DNA of 64,000 nucleotides. Origin: a virus. A program made the position numbers and the translations under genes. A model generated the notes under the pieces. The model ran no database searches and was not told the origin of the DNA. It saw only the letters and a list, made by a program, of their open reading frames with translations. The stretch spans positions 1-64,000 of the IMG/VR virus record IMGVR_UViG_3300027759_000050; one strand, written 5' to 3'. Below, one piece after another: positions 1-9,063 of the stretch. Within the stretch, counting starts at the first letter, position 1, and every line of letters begins with the position of its first letter.

Positions 1-854
1 TATTGTTCTGCTTTCAACTTAGGTAGATTACCCACATCGATATAGAAAATACGGCGTTCAGGTGCTCTAGAGATACGATAGATAACTGTCGCATCTTCAA
101 TCATACGCAACTGATTTAACGGTTTGATTGCTTTGTGTAAATATGATAAGACAACAGCCCTACGAGAATCCATAAGACCAGAAACCACAGAAACCACTGA
201 ATCTGTAGTAATTCTTGTACCAACTGGGCCATAATTTGTAGAACTCCCTGTAGTTACTTTGTCGTTGTAGATATAATACTCATTCACAACATTCATAACT
301 TCTACACCGGTACGCTCATCTTTTTGTTTCTTAACTTCACGAATCTTACGCATTTTTCGTGGGTCAATATATCTTAATTCTCTAATACCTTTTGTTGGTT
401 CTTCACGGTCAACAATAATATGATAATAAAGTTTTCCGTCAATATAGTATCTACGGAATATGTCTTGTGCCATTTTCGTATAATTCAACATACGCAAAAT
501 AGTACCGAATTCGTCTTTGATAGCCTTCTTAATTTTATCAGGCTGTTCTAGGTCATCTAAGATAATCTGAATGTTTTTGCCATCATCATCTTGGCATATT
601 GCTTCATTCACAATATCATCTATTGCAGATTCAATTTCTGGTTGCATTGCCATTTCACGATAACGAGAAATTAATTCAACTTCATTCTTTGCAGTGCCAT
701 CTAAGTCAACATAAGTTCCATAATATGCGGCAGATGTAATCGTTAATGCACCATCATCATTGCTCGGAGGTGAGAATGATTGTTGAGTATCTTGTTTGTC
801 CTCATTCTCTTGACGAGATATTGTGAAGCCAAAAAGTGAAAATTTATTTGCCAT
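1..854 (-). CDS. 20: Portal vertex protein gp20 (partial, C-terminal part beyond the window)
   Basis: An open frame begins with ATG at 854 (N-terminus MANKFSLFGF) and stays open to the left edge, giving about 284 residues of a protein that in T4 has about 520. The sequence fits T4-like portal proteins: an early segment with EVELISRYREMAMQPEIE and a conserved IVNEAI, then YYIDGKLYYHIIVD and ELRYIDPRKMRKI, ending inside the RISRAPERRIFYIDVGNLP block. Twelve copies of this protein form the ring through which DNA is packaged and to which the neck attaches. It lies directly downstream of the tube gene gp19, as in T4, separated by a hairpin terminator. The end of the gene is not in the window. Confidence 0.95.
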   Translation of the reverse strand, partial: MANKFSLFGFTISRQENEDKQDTQQSFSPPSNDDGALTITSAAYYGTYVDLDGTAKNEVELISRYREMAMQPEIESAIDDIVNEAICQDDDGKNIQIILDDLEQPDKIKKAIKDEFGTILRMLNYTKMAQDIFRRYYIDGKLYYHIIVDREEPTKGIRELRYIDPRKMRKIREVKKQKDERTGVEVMNVVNEYYIYNDKVTTGSSTNYGPVGTRITTDSVVSVVSGLMDSRRAVVLSYLHKAIKPLNQLRMIEDATVIYRISRAPERRIFYIDVGNLPKLKAEQ

Positions 855-884
855 TTATTTTTAAGTCCGTTCAAAAAATCATTA

Positions 885-906
885 AAAGAGGACCGAAGTC
901 CTCTTT
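885..906 (-). terminator. Hairpin terminator with UUCG loop between gp19 and gp20
   Basis: A perfect 9-bp inverted repeat (AAAGAGGAC / GTCCTCTTT) encloses a four-base loop. On the minus strand the loop reads TTCG closed by C-G, the very stable cUUCGg tetraloop. The transcript continues with TTTTAATGATTTTTT. It lies just after the gp19 stop codon and before the gp20 start, so it probably reduces read-through of abundant tail-tube mRNA into the portal gene. Confidence 0.85.
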
Positions 907-921
907 ATATAGTAGACTAAA

Positions 922-1506
922 TTACGTTGTAATTCCTAAAGTTTGTCCGTTCTGACCTGTTGTCCAGTATTGGTACGCAAATGTAACTGAAAATTCTTCA
1001 ATTGAATCATTTGATGCCCAATCCAAATCAATTGGTGACAAATCAACAGGGAACATACCAACAAAATTATAACCTTTTAATGCACCATTTGCTGCGTTTG
1101 CAGAAGTTGGTCCAGCTTTTCCGTATTGGAAAACCTGTGCATCGGTTGTGTAATTTTGTCCTGTTTCAGAAATAGAAACACCTGGATTGCCCCTAACATT
1201 GGACTCATTGCTATTGATAGCATTCATCCAACTCTCAAAGGCGTTGCGGATCATAAAATCTTCATCGTTAATAATGGTGATTGTCCAGTCCGCGAATGTT
1301 CTGTTTCCCGCAAACTTCATTTCACGACCAAAGTAATACATAGGAACTGTACCAATTGTTGATCCAGGTAACTGTGCAGACTTTGCCATGAAAGATAGTT
1401 TGTTTCCCGTAATTCCAGGAATGTTAGACATAACAACCTGGAATAAATTAGGACGAGCGCCATCTCCTGTTAATCTTTGCGTAAAATCGCTAATTTGAAA
1501 AGCCAT
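922..1506 (-). CDS. 19: Tail tube protein gp19
   Basis: The 194-aa product has the size and pattern of T4-like tail tube subunits (T4 gp19 is 163 aa). Supporting segments are FTQRLTGDGARPNLFQV at the N-terminus, a central FADWTITIINDEDFMIRNAFESWMN in two overlapping parts, and the C-terminal PIDLDWASNDSIEEFSVTF. The protein stacks as hexameric rings to form the inner tail tube inside the sheath. The start is supported by a GGAG site eight bases upstream. It follows the sheath gene gp18 and precedes a terminator and gp20. A second, diverged member of the same family lies on the plus strand at 55299-56000. Confidence 0.95.
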   Translation of the reverse strand: MAFQISDFTQRLTGDGARPNLFQVVMSNIPGITGNKLSFMAKSAQLPGSTIGTVPMYYFGREMKFAGNRTFADWTITIINDEDFMIRNAFESWMNAINSNESNVRGNPGVSISETGQNYTTDAQVFQYGKAGPTSANAANGALKGYNFVGMFPVDLSPIDLDWASNDSIEEFSVTFAYQYWTTGQNGQTLGITT

Positions 1507-1528
1507 TTTTTTCTCCTATTCGTTGGTT

Positions 1529-1536
1529 TATTTATT
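1529..1536 (-). promoter_or_regulatory. Probable late promoter for gp19 (AATAAATA)
   Basis: The minus strand reads AATAAATA, one base from the T4 late consensus TATAAATA. Its last base is 22 bases ahead of the gp19 ATG, leaving room for a short leader with the TAGGAG ribosome site. It overlaps the end of gp18. Confidence 0.6.
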
Positions 1537-3304
1537 ACGCTGTGGTGTTAGTAATTGTTGTAAAATTAACACCTGTGCCAACCGCAACAAAATTCAACTG
1601 GATAAAGTTAATAGAACGAGCAGGTTGAATGTAAATATCACCAACAAACTGGTTATTATTAACAACAGATGGTGTGTTATTTGTAGAATCACATACAACT
1701 TGGAATGCATTGATACCTCTTTGCGCTTGTACAGAACGAAGATAAGGAGTTACCAATGAAACAAACTGTGCTTGTGTAAACGCATCGTTAAATTCGAATA
1801 GTGAATATTTAGCAGCTCTTGCAATTGCTTGCTCAAGTACGATAAACAATCTACGAACATTGATACGGTCAAATGCAGAAGGTTGTGTTTGCATGGTCTT
1901 GTCACCAAACAGAATTGTACCTGAACCAGGGAATGAAACAACTGGGTTTACAGCAACTTGATACAATGCATCACGGTTTGCTTGAGTTGGATTCCATGCC
2001 AATTTAATGACATTTTTGATTGCACCGCGAGTATAACCAGCAGGTGAGTACCATGGACTTGTAGTTACATCGGTGTTAACACACAAACCTGCAATGTCAC
2101 CATTTAATGGAACATAAACATATTTGTTATTGTAACGGTCAAACAGATATTTCCAACCAGAATCTGCAAATGCGTATGATCCTGCTGGTCCACCAGATAA
2201 TGAGGAAAGTTCTGTCATCCAAGCTAGTACAGCTGTTTGTTCACTTCCTGAGTTATTAGCAACTGCACCTTTGTGCGGTGAAACAAACGCTACACAATCT
2301 TTACGAGTTGATGCTATGTTAATAGCTGCTGTCTGAACGGCTACATTTGTATATGGACCAGTCATCAATAATGAAATTGATGTTTGTGCAGTATCTGTGA
2401 AACTCGCCATTGCAGAAATAACATTTGCATTTGATACAGCAACATCAACACCACCAGCCAGGTTGCAACTTACTATTCCAACATTTTGAAAATTTATGTT
2501 AGCCGAAGTTTGTCCCCATGTTGTGTTTGAATTAGCATAATCTACAGGATCAACTGCATAAATATACCTTGAGTTATTGAAAATCGCATTCTTGTAGTAA
2601 TTTGACTGTCCTAATGAATCAAGAGAATCGACGGCTTTAGAAAGATATGAATAAGTTTCTAGAACTGTACCTTTTGTTCCAGAGAACAAACCACCAGTGT
2701 CAACAACTGCAACGTGAATTTGGTCATTTGCACCACCAACTTGTTTTGTATTGTAACTTGTACTTGGTAGTCCATTGAAATAACCTGCAAGAGATACATT
2801 CGCGTAGTTTGTTCCCGCAACATTGACCAATGCGATATTCCAAGAATTGAATTGTACAGTATTTGCACCAGCATCAATTACAGAAACGGTCAATGAATTA
2901 CCAAGTGCCCCTGGGTATCTTCCCATAAATGCACCATGAGCATTTGCATTGTTACCATTCAATAGTGTATATTGGAAAGCGTCTTTATTGAGAACCTGAA
3001 ACCCTGTACCACCATCACTAACAGAATTCAAGGTTCCTGTGTTAACTGCACGAACAACTTGAAGATTATTGCCGTAAGCCAAGAAAGAAGCCGCTGTCCA
3101 GAAAGATGCTTCAGTGTTGGAATCTGGGGTTGTAAAAATGTTAACAAGCGTTCTTTCACTGTCAACTGATGTAATTGTTAGTCCTGGTCCCCATTTAAAG
3201 GCTCCAGCATACGCACCGGCTGTAGTCAAAACTGAAGGAACAACTGTTGTTAAGTTGGTTTCGGTTGTAATTACGCCTGGAGATAATTGAGCTATTTGCG
3301 CCAT
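1535..3304 (-). CDS. 18: Contractile tail sheath protein gp18
   Basis: The 589-aa protein is a T4-type tail sheath subunit (T4 gp18 is 659 aa). The N-terminus has the family signature LSPGVITTETN, followed by a WGPG segment, SERTLVNIF and a FLAYGNNLQVVRAV block. The C-terminal third has the conserved FDRINVRRLFIVLEQAIARA region and the GDIYIQPARSINFIQLNF ending that forms the assembly-competent core with the neighbouring arms. The middle is the variable, surface-exposed part. Sheath subunits contract around the gp19 tube and drive it through the cell envelope. A GGAGAAG ribosome site precedes the ATG. The gene sits between gp17 and gp19 exactly as in T4. Confidence 0.96.
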   Translation of the reverse strand: MAQIAQLSPGVITTETNLTTVVPSVLTTAGAYAGAFKWGPGLTITSVDSERTLVNIFTTPDSNTEASFWTAASFLAYGNNLQVVRAVNTGTLNSVSDGGTGFQVLNKDAFQYTLLNGNNANAHGAFMGRYPGALGNSLTVSVIDAGANTVQFNSWNIALVNVAGTNYANVSLAGYFNGLPSTSYNTKQVGGANDQIHVAVVDTGGLFSGTKGTVLETYSYLSKAVDSLDSLGQSNYYKNAIFNNSRYIYAVDPVDYANSNTTWGQTSANINFQNVGIVSCNLAGGVDVAVSNANVISAMASFTDTAQTSISLLMTGPYTNVAVQTAAINIASTRKDCVAFVSPHKGAVANNSGSEQTAVLAWMTELSSLSGGPAGSYAFADSGWKYLFDRYNNKYVYVPLNGDIAGLCVNTDVTTSPWYSPAGYTRGAIKNVIKLAWNPTQANRDALYQVAVNPVVSFPGSGTILFGDKTMQTQPSAFDRINVRRLFIVLEQAIARAAKYSLFEFNDAFTQAQFVSLVTPYLRSVQAQRGINAFQVVCDSTNNTPSVVNNNQFVGDIYIQPARSINFIQLNFVAVGTGVNFTTITNTTA

Positions 3305-3357
3305 TTGTTTCTTCTCCTTGATTTTATTCTGTTAGTTGGCAGTCTATACCAATGAAT

Positions 3358-3365
3358 TATTTATG
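3358..3365 (-). promoter_or_regulatory. Probable late promoter for gp18 (CATAAATA)
   Basis: In the 72-base gap between gp17 and gp18 the minus strand reads CATAAATA, seven of eight bases of the T4 late promoter. It lies about 54 bases before the gp18 start codon. A separate promoter here would allow high sheath and tube expression independent of terminase. Confidence 0.6.
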
Positions 3366-3376
3366 AAACATTATTT

Positions 3377-5059
3377 TTACATATTTCTAATCATATCTCG
3401 CACGAAGGAACCATAGGTATCTCCTCCAACGCTAGAATCCCACAAATCACCACCAATCAATTCAAGTTCCGTTTGTCTACCGTCGTCCATTATCATTTCT
3501 GGTAGACCCTCATCGTCAACTTGATTCATTCTTTCTAATTGAATCTGTTTACGAATGTCGTGGCTTACAATTTCTTTGAAATAGGTTTGAGTAGTCAACC
3601 ATGCAAAAATCACTAAAGACATAACTAAGTCATCATTTGAACCTTCTTCCGCACAGAAGGAGTTTTTCTCTGCAACAAAAGTGGTCAATTCGGAAATGGT
3701 ATCAAAATCATTGATTAAAAGTTTATCACCCTCAATCAACATTTTAAGATTAGAACAACCAATTCGTTTGACTTGTGGTGACATTTTCAGACCTAACTGG
3801 ATACCTCTTGCAAATCCAGCCGACAGTTGTTGTGGTTTCTTATTGCCTGTGAACACTTTCCAAAGATTTTCATATTCCAAATCATTGTGTAAAGTTTCAG
3901 CCACCTGTGGTGTGTTGTTAATCTCGACAAGAACATACGCATCATTGTACAATTTTGCGGTATTATAGATTACAGTTGGAAATAACACAGGTGAAATAGA
4001 TGAACTGTGATATGTTGCAACCTGTTTATATGGTGTATGTGAAATGTCCATTACATTAAATGCCGAACAGTCCATGTTTCTACCTTCAGAAACGTCAACT
4101 GTTATTGCATACAGATGGTCTTTTTGATTGTCTCCGTCGGACTCTTTGATGGGTTGTTCGTAGATTTTAACCTTGTCGTGTTCATAGATAGCATCCATGT
4201 AAGCCAATTGTTGGAGTTTTTCACCTGAGATAAGAGTATTGGTAGAACCCAAGAACTCACATTCAAACTCTTGCCTGAACTGTTCAAGTGAGGTATTTTT
4301 GATAGTTTCTTCTTTCCACTTTTCATCACGACCTGGAACCATGGACCAATGAATAGAGAAAGTCTTGTATCCATTCTTCTTACCAATTGCATCCATCCAC
4401 AATTTGTAGAATAGATTCATGCCGTTTGGTGTAGATACAATAATAATCTTGGTAGATTTACCAGATGAGATAACAGGATAAACTGAGTTAAAGAATTCGT
4501 TTGCGATATTTGCAGGAACGAAAGCAAATTCATCTAAGAATACTACATTGAAAGAACCTCCACGAACTGCGGATGATGAGGTTGATGCGGCAATAATCTT
4601 AGAACCATTTTCTAATTCAACATTACCTTTGTTCCAAGTAATGATACCTTGTTGCAACCACATTGGAAGGTTCTCATAAGCCAATTGATACTTAGCCAGA
4701 ATGTCTCTTGCAAGCGATCCTTTGTTTGCCAGGACTGCAATGTTCTGTGAGTCTGTGAACAGAGTCAACCAAAGAAGATATGCTACCGAGGTTGTTGTTT
4801 TGCCAACCTGACGAGGACATTTTGTAATGGCAAATCGATTCTCATGGTATAAACGAATCATGTCTTTCTGGAATGGCCACATATTGAACGGCATTAAACC
4901 TTGGTCTACGTTGACAATCTTAATGTAGGTTTCTGCAAAGTAAACTGGATCCTTTGCACATTTCATGTATTCTTCTACTTGCTCTTTGGAGAACTTGATT
5001 TGCACTCCTGCTTTTTTTAGAAGTGGATTATCGCGGTATGACGATTTAGGATCCAGCAT
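3377..5059 (-). CDS. 17: Terminase large subunit gp17 (packaging ATPase and nuclease)
   Basis: The 560-aa protein has the full two-domain layout of T4 gp17 (610 aa). The ATPase domain shows Walker A RQVGKTT at residues 83-89, Walker B VVFLDE with D176 and E177, and the coupling motif IIVSTPNG around 206-213. The nuclease domain has VDVSEG with D322, a second acidic position in VEINN (E379), and NDDLVMS with D476/D477; these correspond to the RNase H-like catalytic triad of T4. The enzyme docks on the portal, translocates DNA into the prohead and cuts the concatemer. It starts 2 bases after gp16 ends, indicating co-translation with the small subunit. Confidence 0.97.
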   Translation of the reverse strand: MLDPKSSYRDNPLLKKAGVQIKFSKEQVEEYMKCAKDPVYFAETYIKIVNVDQGLMPFNMWPFQKDMIRLYHENRFAITKCPRQVGKTTTSVAYLLWLTLFTDSQNIAVLANKGSLARDILAKYQLAYENLPMWLQQGIITWNKGNVELENGSKIIAASTSSSAVRGGSFNVVFLDEFAFVPANIANEFFNSVYPVISSGKSTKIIIVSTPNGMNLFYKLWMDAIGKKNGYKTFSIHWSMVPGRDEKWKEETIKNTSLEQFRQEFECEFLGSTNTLISGEKLQQLAYMDAIYEHDKVKIYEQPIKESDGDNQKDHLYAITVDVSEGRNMDCSAFNVMDISHTPYKQVATYHSSSISPVLFPTVIYNTAKLYNDAYVLVEINNTPQVAETLHNDLEYENLWKVFTGNKKPQQLSAGFARGIQLGLKMSPQVKRIGCSNLKMLIEGDKLLINDFDTISELTTFVAEKNSFCAEEGSNDDLVMSLVIFAWLTTQTYFKEIVSHDIRKQIQLERMNQVDDEGLPEMIMDDGRQTELELIGGDLWDSSVGGDTYGSFVRDMIRNM

Positions 5060-5061
5060 TT

Positions 5062-5478
5062 TTATTCTTTGCCCTTAATTAATTTGTTGAGTTCAGAAGT
5101 TGAACCAACAAATATGGCTTTATCTATATGTGTTGCACCTGATGGTTGATTTTGTTTATTCATTTCTCGCATCTGCTTCTGTACTGCAAGAAGTTCTTTG
5201 TTTGCATCTACAACATTTTTAAGTAGAGTTCCGTACACTTCAAATGCTCTTGGATGTTGACCTGCTTTTGCAATATTTAAAATTTCTTCCATTGCATCTT
5301 TGCCTTGGTCAATTAGGTCTTGAAGATTGGTTTTAGTCTGCTCATATGCATCTGTTAAATCTTCTTCTAAATTAGAATCCAATATTGAAATTGGTGTTTC
5401 TTCTTTTGGAACAATTGGTGTTTCTGGTTTCGGAGCAATATCAAATATTTCTTCCATGTTTTTTTCAAATGTGTTCAT
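5062..5478 (-). CDS. 16: Terminase small subunit gp16
   Basis: The 138-aa product matches T4-like gp16 in size (T4 164 aa), position and helical character. The central segment from about residue 40 to 110 is predicted as two long helices, including ILNIAKAGQHPRAFEVYGTL, the conserved block of this family. Small subunits form a ring that recognises packaging substrate and regulates the ATPase and nuclease of gp17. The N-terminus is acidic and proline-rich, the C-terminus lysine-rich. It is directly upstream of gp17. Confidence 0.9.
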   Translation of the reverse strand: MNTFEKNMEEIFDIAPKPETPIVPKEETPISILDSNLEEDLTDAYEQTKTNLQDLIDQGKDAMEEILNIAKAGQHPRAFEVYGTLLKNVVDANKELLAVQKQMREMNKQNQPSGATHIDKAIFVGSTSELNKLIKGKE

Positions 5479-5505
5479 ATTGTTTTCTCATCAAAATTAA
5501 TGGTT

Positions 5506-6375
5506 TTAGAATGATATTGACCCCGAACCTGAAGTGAAAGTGTAAACTCTGTAACCTGGACGGCTTGTGGTACTAACAGAATATGTCAATCCAGTTATTG
5601 TTGGTAAAGCCGGTAATGTTGCCATGTAAGCAATAATGACAACACCTGATCCTCCTGCACCGCCAGCACCGTTAGATGTTCTGCCGCCACCGCCGCCACC
5701 GCCTTTGTTTGTTGCACCCGCCGCAACAACTGTCGTTTGGTCACCGCCTCGGCCGCCGGTACCATTTACACTACCTAAACCACCAGCAGAACCATTGGCG
5801 CCGCCACCTCCGCCGCCAGCATACCATACTAATGATCCTGTTATTGTTGAAGAAGCATCTGGGCCACCTCTTCCCGATCCGGTGTAAGTTGCATTAAAAC
5901 CAACACCACCGGCGCCGCCGCCGCCTGCCGCGAAAGCTGTTCCTGAACCTTGATTTAAACCTGAACCACCATTATATCCCTGTGAACCTAAACCATAATT
6001 GTTTATTAAAGTTCCTGGACTGGCTGTTCCGTTTGCTGCGCCACCACCACCGCCACCGGAACCTCCATTCAAACCTGCGAAGCCGGTTCCTCCACTATTA
6101 TAACCACCGCCGCCGCCACCTAAAGCGGTAAATGAACCTAAGGTTGATGGATTACCTGTTACTCCGAAATTTGATCCTGCAGCACCTCCGGTACCAATAC
6201 TTAATGAAATGCTTCCTAACGGTTTACCTATAAATCCTGTTAAGAAACCGCCTCCACCGCCACCTCCACCCCAGTTAAGGCCGCCACCTCCACCGCCACC
6301 AACAATCAAATATTGAATTGATTCGGGAGATATTGTTATTCCATTTCCAATTGTTATGCCTGGTCCTATTATCAT
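5506..6375 (-). CDS. Glycine-rich virion or adhesin protein inserted between gp15 and gp16
   Basis: The 289-aa protein is dominated by glycine, with runs of up to nine, and resembles the glycine-rich domain found at the ends of many phage tail fibres and in bacterial surface proteins. The core starts with IQYLIVGGG and ends with GGSGVVIIAYM, the usual borders of this domain; about 40 further residues follow, with SRPGYRVYTFTSGSGSISF at the C-terminus. Such domains can fold as polyglycine-helix sandwiches, as in the gp38 adhesin of phage S16, but homology to gp38 is not shown here. Its start overlaps the gp15 stop codon (ATGA), so translation is coupled. In T4 gp15 is followed directly by gp16, so this is an inserted gene. 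Role in receptor binding is inference. Confidence 0.8.
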   Translation of the reverse strand: MIIGPGITIGNGITISPESIQYLIVGGGGGGGLNWGGGGGGGGFLTGFIGKPLGSISLSIGTGGAAGSNFGVTGNPSTLGSFTALGGGGGGYNSGGTGFAGLNGGSGGGGGGAANGTASPGTLINNYGLGSQGYNGGSGLNQGSGTAFAAGGGGAGGVGFNATYTGSGRGGPDASSTITGSLVWYAGGGGGGANGSAGGLGSVNGTGGRGGDQTTVVAAGATNKGGGGGGGRTSNGAGGAGGSGVVIIAYMATLPALPTITGLTYSVSTTSRPGYRVYTFTSGSGSISF

Positions 6376-7358
6376 AAATTTTCCTGTATAACAGTGGTAT
6401 ATGTATAATTTGAATTTGCGTTTGCTGTTGTTGGATTTGGTGTTATTGTTATTGTTGCATAATTTTTCTGTACAATATTATATGAATTAAACACCCATTT
6501 TGCATTCGATGTTCCACCAATAAGTGGTGAATTATTTGATACAAAATTCCCCGAGATGTTTGTTAGTGTCAATTGATTGTTCGCAGGCAACCAAGCAACA
6601 ACCTTACCGGATGCTGTTGAAAGGGAAGGATTCATTCCCTGATAAACTAATTCGTTGAGTAAGTAACTACCATTTCCACCAGAATTCATGTTGAAAACAA
6701 TATTTTGGTCTTCTGGAATATTATTGAGAATGTTTGTGATAGATGTTTTTATCAAACCAGCAGTAGATGTTGCACCAAATATGAAACCTTTGACAGTGAA
6801 ATTCAATGTCCAAATAACAGACCTAGTGTCTGATGTAAAATCACCTTCATATGTTACTTCATATTTTGTGTCGTTCAATATTACAGGCACTTCTTTGACT
6901 ATTCCCATTTCAGGAATCATATTAACTTTAATTGTATAGTCTGGTGCAAAGTATGGTAAAATATGTTCTATGATTTGATTACCATCTTCAATGTTTCTTA
7001 CATAAAGATATAAAGAAAAATCAAAATTGTAAGGAACAGGTACATATTGGGAAGATGTTGTATTTCCATTTTGGTTAAAATGTTTGATATTTGTCATCTG
7101 TTTTCTAGATGAATCATATTCTATGCCATTCAACTCATATGACATCCTAGGCAAAGTCATCATAACCTTTTTGTCAAGGTTTGGGTCACCTTGTATACGC
7201 ATAACATAAAGTTCTTTGGCTGCATAATCAATTGGAACAATGAATCTTTCTTGTTCCGTATCATCAGAATTATAACGAACCAATGTTATGTTATTGAACA
7301 AATCACCAAAGGCGACTGTTATTTTCCTTATCATTCTGTTGTAAAATGTACTAGCCAT
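6372..7358 (-). CDS. 15: Tail completion and sheath terminator protein gp15
   Basis: The 328-aa protein matches T4 gp15 (272 aa) in the N-terminal half: FYNRMIRKITVAFGDLFNNI, VPIDYAAKELYVMR, TLPRMSYELNGIEYD, and a central SLYLYVRNIEDGNQIIEHIL block followed by PYFAPDYTIKVNMIPEMG. The segment VIWTLNFTVKGFIFG also matches. The extra C-terminal part (about residues 230-328) is specific to this lineage. In T4, gp15 caps the last sheath ring and the tube and joins the tail to the neck. The start codon overlaps the gp14 stop (TAATG), and the stop overlaps the next start (ATGA). Confidence 0.92.
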   Translation of the reverse strand: MASTFYNRMIRKITVAFGDLFNNITLVRYNSDDTEQERFIVPIDYAAKELYVMRIQGDPNLDKKVMMTLPRMSYELNGIEYDSSRKQMTNIKHFNQNGNTTSSQYVPVPYNFDFSLYLYVRNIEDGNQIIEHILPYFAPDYTIKVNMIPEMGIVKEVPVILNDTKYEVTYEGDFTSDTRSVIWTLNFTVKGFIFGATSTAGLIKTSITNILNNIPEDQNIVFNMNSGGNGSYLLNELVYQGMNPSLSTASGKVVAWLPANNQLTLTNISGNFVSNNSPLIGGTSNAKWVFNSYNIVQKNYATITITPNPTTANANSNYTYTTVIQENL

Positions 7359-8260
7359 TATAATCCCCCAATCGGATTAGTTTCTGTAGTATTTACATAT
7401 GTTTCAGAATCGGTTTCAATTAACTTATTTGCATATGGTTCTAGATGACTTGGGTTCTCTAATGGATCAGTTGGTAAACCGTTGAAATAGTAATAAGCTT
7501 TACTATTCACACCGATAACGGGAGAAATATCATTTACCAAAAATTCACCCCAAATATTGGTAATTGATAGTATTCCTGTTGTTGTGGACCAAGAAGAAAT
7601 TGTACCTTTGGCGTGTGCATTTCCGAGTGTATTATCTATAGATTGATAAACTTCTTCTTTAATGATATATATTCCTAAACCTAAATTTTGATTCAAGTTC
7701 AGATGTAAGGTGTATGCGGAATCTGTAGACGCAATATCTATGTCTGCCATACCTGTAGAAATAACTTCTTGTGAGTATTTGAATTTTTCCATTTCTAGTT
7801 CATAGTAGTATGGATTTTTTCTTCCTAGGGTAAAACCGTCTTTATTTTGGTCAACATACTTAATCTCATACAACTCACCGCCGCCGTTTAGGAATGGAAC
7901 ATATACCAAATCACCCTCTAACGGTCTTAGATATGTTGTTTGCGGTGTTCTCTGATAAAAAGCTTTGCGAGAAACTAGAACGTGTACTTGGTTGCGAATC
8001 TCTAAACCAAATTTAGAAAAGAAATCTTTTTGACCTTCATGACCCATAACACTAGATAGATACATTTCAACAGGAAAAGCCGATGTGAATTTCTTTACAG
8101 GATCTTCACCATACAATAAATCTCTGGCAATTGCATTATTATTGGGAATATAATACGCATCAAACCCTTGAATCTTAATTGATTCTGAAATCAAATCATC
8201 AACGAGCCTTTGTTCGTTGTATTTGGCTTTATAGTTATTGAAATAATTACTTGTTGCCAT
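7358..8260 (-). CDS. 14: Neck protein gp14
   Basis: The 300-aa protein fits T4-like gp14 (256 aa) by position between gp13 and gp15 and by the N-terminal pattern: FNNYKAKYNEQRLVDDLISE, GFDAYYIPN, RDLLYGEDPVKKF, and then FSKFGLEIRNQVHVLVSRK and RPLEGDLVYVPF. These are the segments usually conserved in the family. gp14 attaches with gp13 to the filled head and makes the site for tail joining. A 60-residue C-terminal segment from about residue 210 resembles part of the gp15 insertion (SGKVVAWLP versus KGTISSWST), perhaps a shared small beta domain. Confidence 0.92.
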   Translation of the reverse strand: MATSNYFNNYKAKYNEQRLVDDLISESIKIQGFDAYYIPNNNAIARDLLYGEDPVKKFTSAFPVEMYLSSVMGHEGQKDFFSKFGLEIRNQVHVLVSRKAFYQRTPQTTYLRPLEGDLVYVPFLNGGGELYEIKYVDQNKDGFTLGRKNPYYYELEMEKFKYSQEVISTGMADIDIASTDSAYTLHLNLNQNLGLGIYIIKEEVYQSIDNTLGNAHAKGTISSWSTTTGILSITNIWGEFLVNDISPVIGVNSKAYYYFNGLPTDPLENPSHLEPYANKLIETDSETYVNTTETNPIGGL

Positions 8261-8261
8261 A

Positions 8262-9035
8262 TTAGCTCATGAACCATTCTAGTGCGCCGCCGTAATTGTT
8301 TTCCATTTCATCATGCAGTTGTTTGATTTCTTCAACAGCTTCATCAAACACTTCTTTGCCGTTTAATGTTATTCCACCTGGAAGTTGAATGCCACCAAAT
8401 TTCTTCATGTTCTCACCCCAATTTTTCTTAATTAGGGCGGTAGCATAAAGTTTTAGGAAACGGTCTTGCCAAATATTGGGATATGATTCTGGGTTAATAC
8501 CACCATAAGCTTCAGCCACAACTATTGTACCAACAGGAGCTTCTTGGTCACCCCAAGCCCAATCGATATGTAGTCTTTGTGTTACTCTATTCCAACGAAT
8601 AGGAACTTCACCTGTGAACATTATCTCTAAGGAACGAAGATGTTGTTGAGTTAGAACATAATTGACGTAGGACGCTGAGGTGAAGTCATACAGTTCATTT
8701 AGGCGAAGTTGGTATCTCAAGTCAAACATGTTAACATTGGCCTGAGAATCATTCACTGGAAATATACGAGAAATGCCAACAATCTGTATCGCATTGTTGC
8801 TTTCATCCAAAACTCCTGCGGCTGACAAATACTTGTTATCAATATCTTCTTGAGTTACAGAATGAATCCAATAGAATTTTTGAGTACCATCAAAATGGTA
8901 ATCTTGCCAATATTGAATTGCATCGTCAAGCCTATCTTCAACTTGGTCATCATCCATATTGATGTCAATAACAGGCGCACCTAATCTACGAAGGCAGTAA
9001 TCTTTGAATTCTTGTCTATTGTTAATTGTTGGCAT
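8262..9035 (-). CDS. 13: Neck protein gp13
   Basis: The 257-aa product matches T4-like gp13 (309 aa). The N-terminus has FKDYCLRRLGAPVIDINM and an acidic DDQVEDRLDDAIQYWQDYH helix; further on are FDLRYQLRLNELYDF and RLHIDWAWGDQ, typical of the family. gp13 and gp14 form the neck that seals the head after packaging. An AGGAG site stands before the ATG, preceded by a late-promoter-like octamer. It is the first gene after the giant adhesin gene and heads the neck-terminase group. Confidence 0.93.
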   Translation of the reverse strand: MPTINNRQEFKDYCLRRLGAPVIDINMDDDQVEDRLDDAIQYWQDYHFDGTQKFYWIHSVTQEDIDNKYLSAAGVLDESNNAIQIVGISRIFPVNDSQANVNMFDLRYQLRLNELYDFTSASYVNYVLTQQHLRSLEIMFTGEVPIRWNRVTQRLHIDWAWGDQEAPVGTIVVAEAYGGINPESYPNIWQDRFLKLYATALIKKNWGENMKKFGGIQLPGGITLNGKEVFDEAVEEIKQLHDEMENNYGGALEWFMS

Positions 9036-9055
9036 GAGAAACTCCTATTATCTTC

Positions 9056-9063
9056 TATTTATC
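9056..9063 (-). promoter_or_regulatory. Probable late promoter for gp13 (GATAAATA)
   Basis: Minus strand GATAAATA followed by GAAGATAATAGGAG, ending 20 bases before the gp13 ATG. The same layout (octamer, AAGATA, TAGGA, start codon) is found before the gene at 20874. It opens the neck-terminase-sheath group. Confidence 0.65.

Noticed and set aside
5636-5887. Proline-rich plus-strand frame
   Set aside because: It is the complement of the glycine runs of the 289-aa protein (CCNCC against GGNGG).
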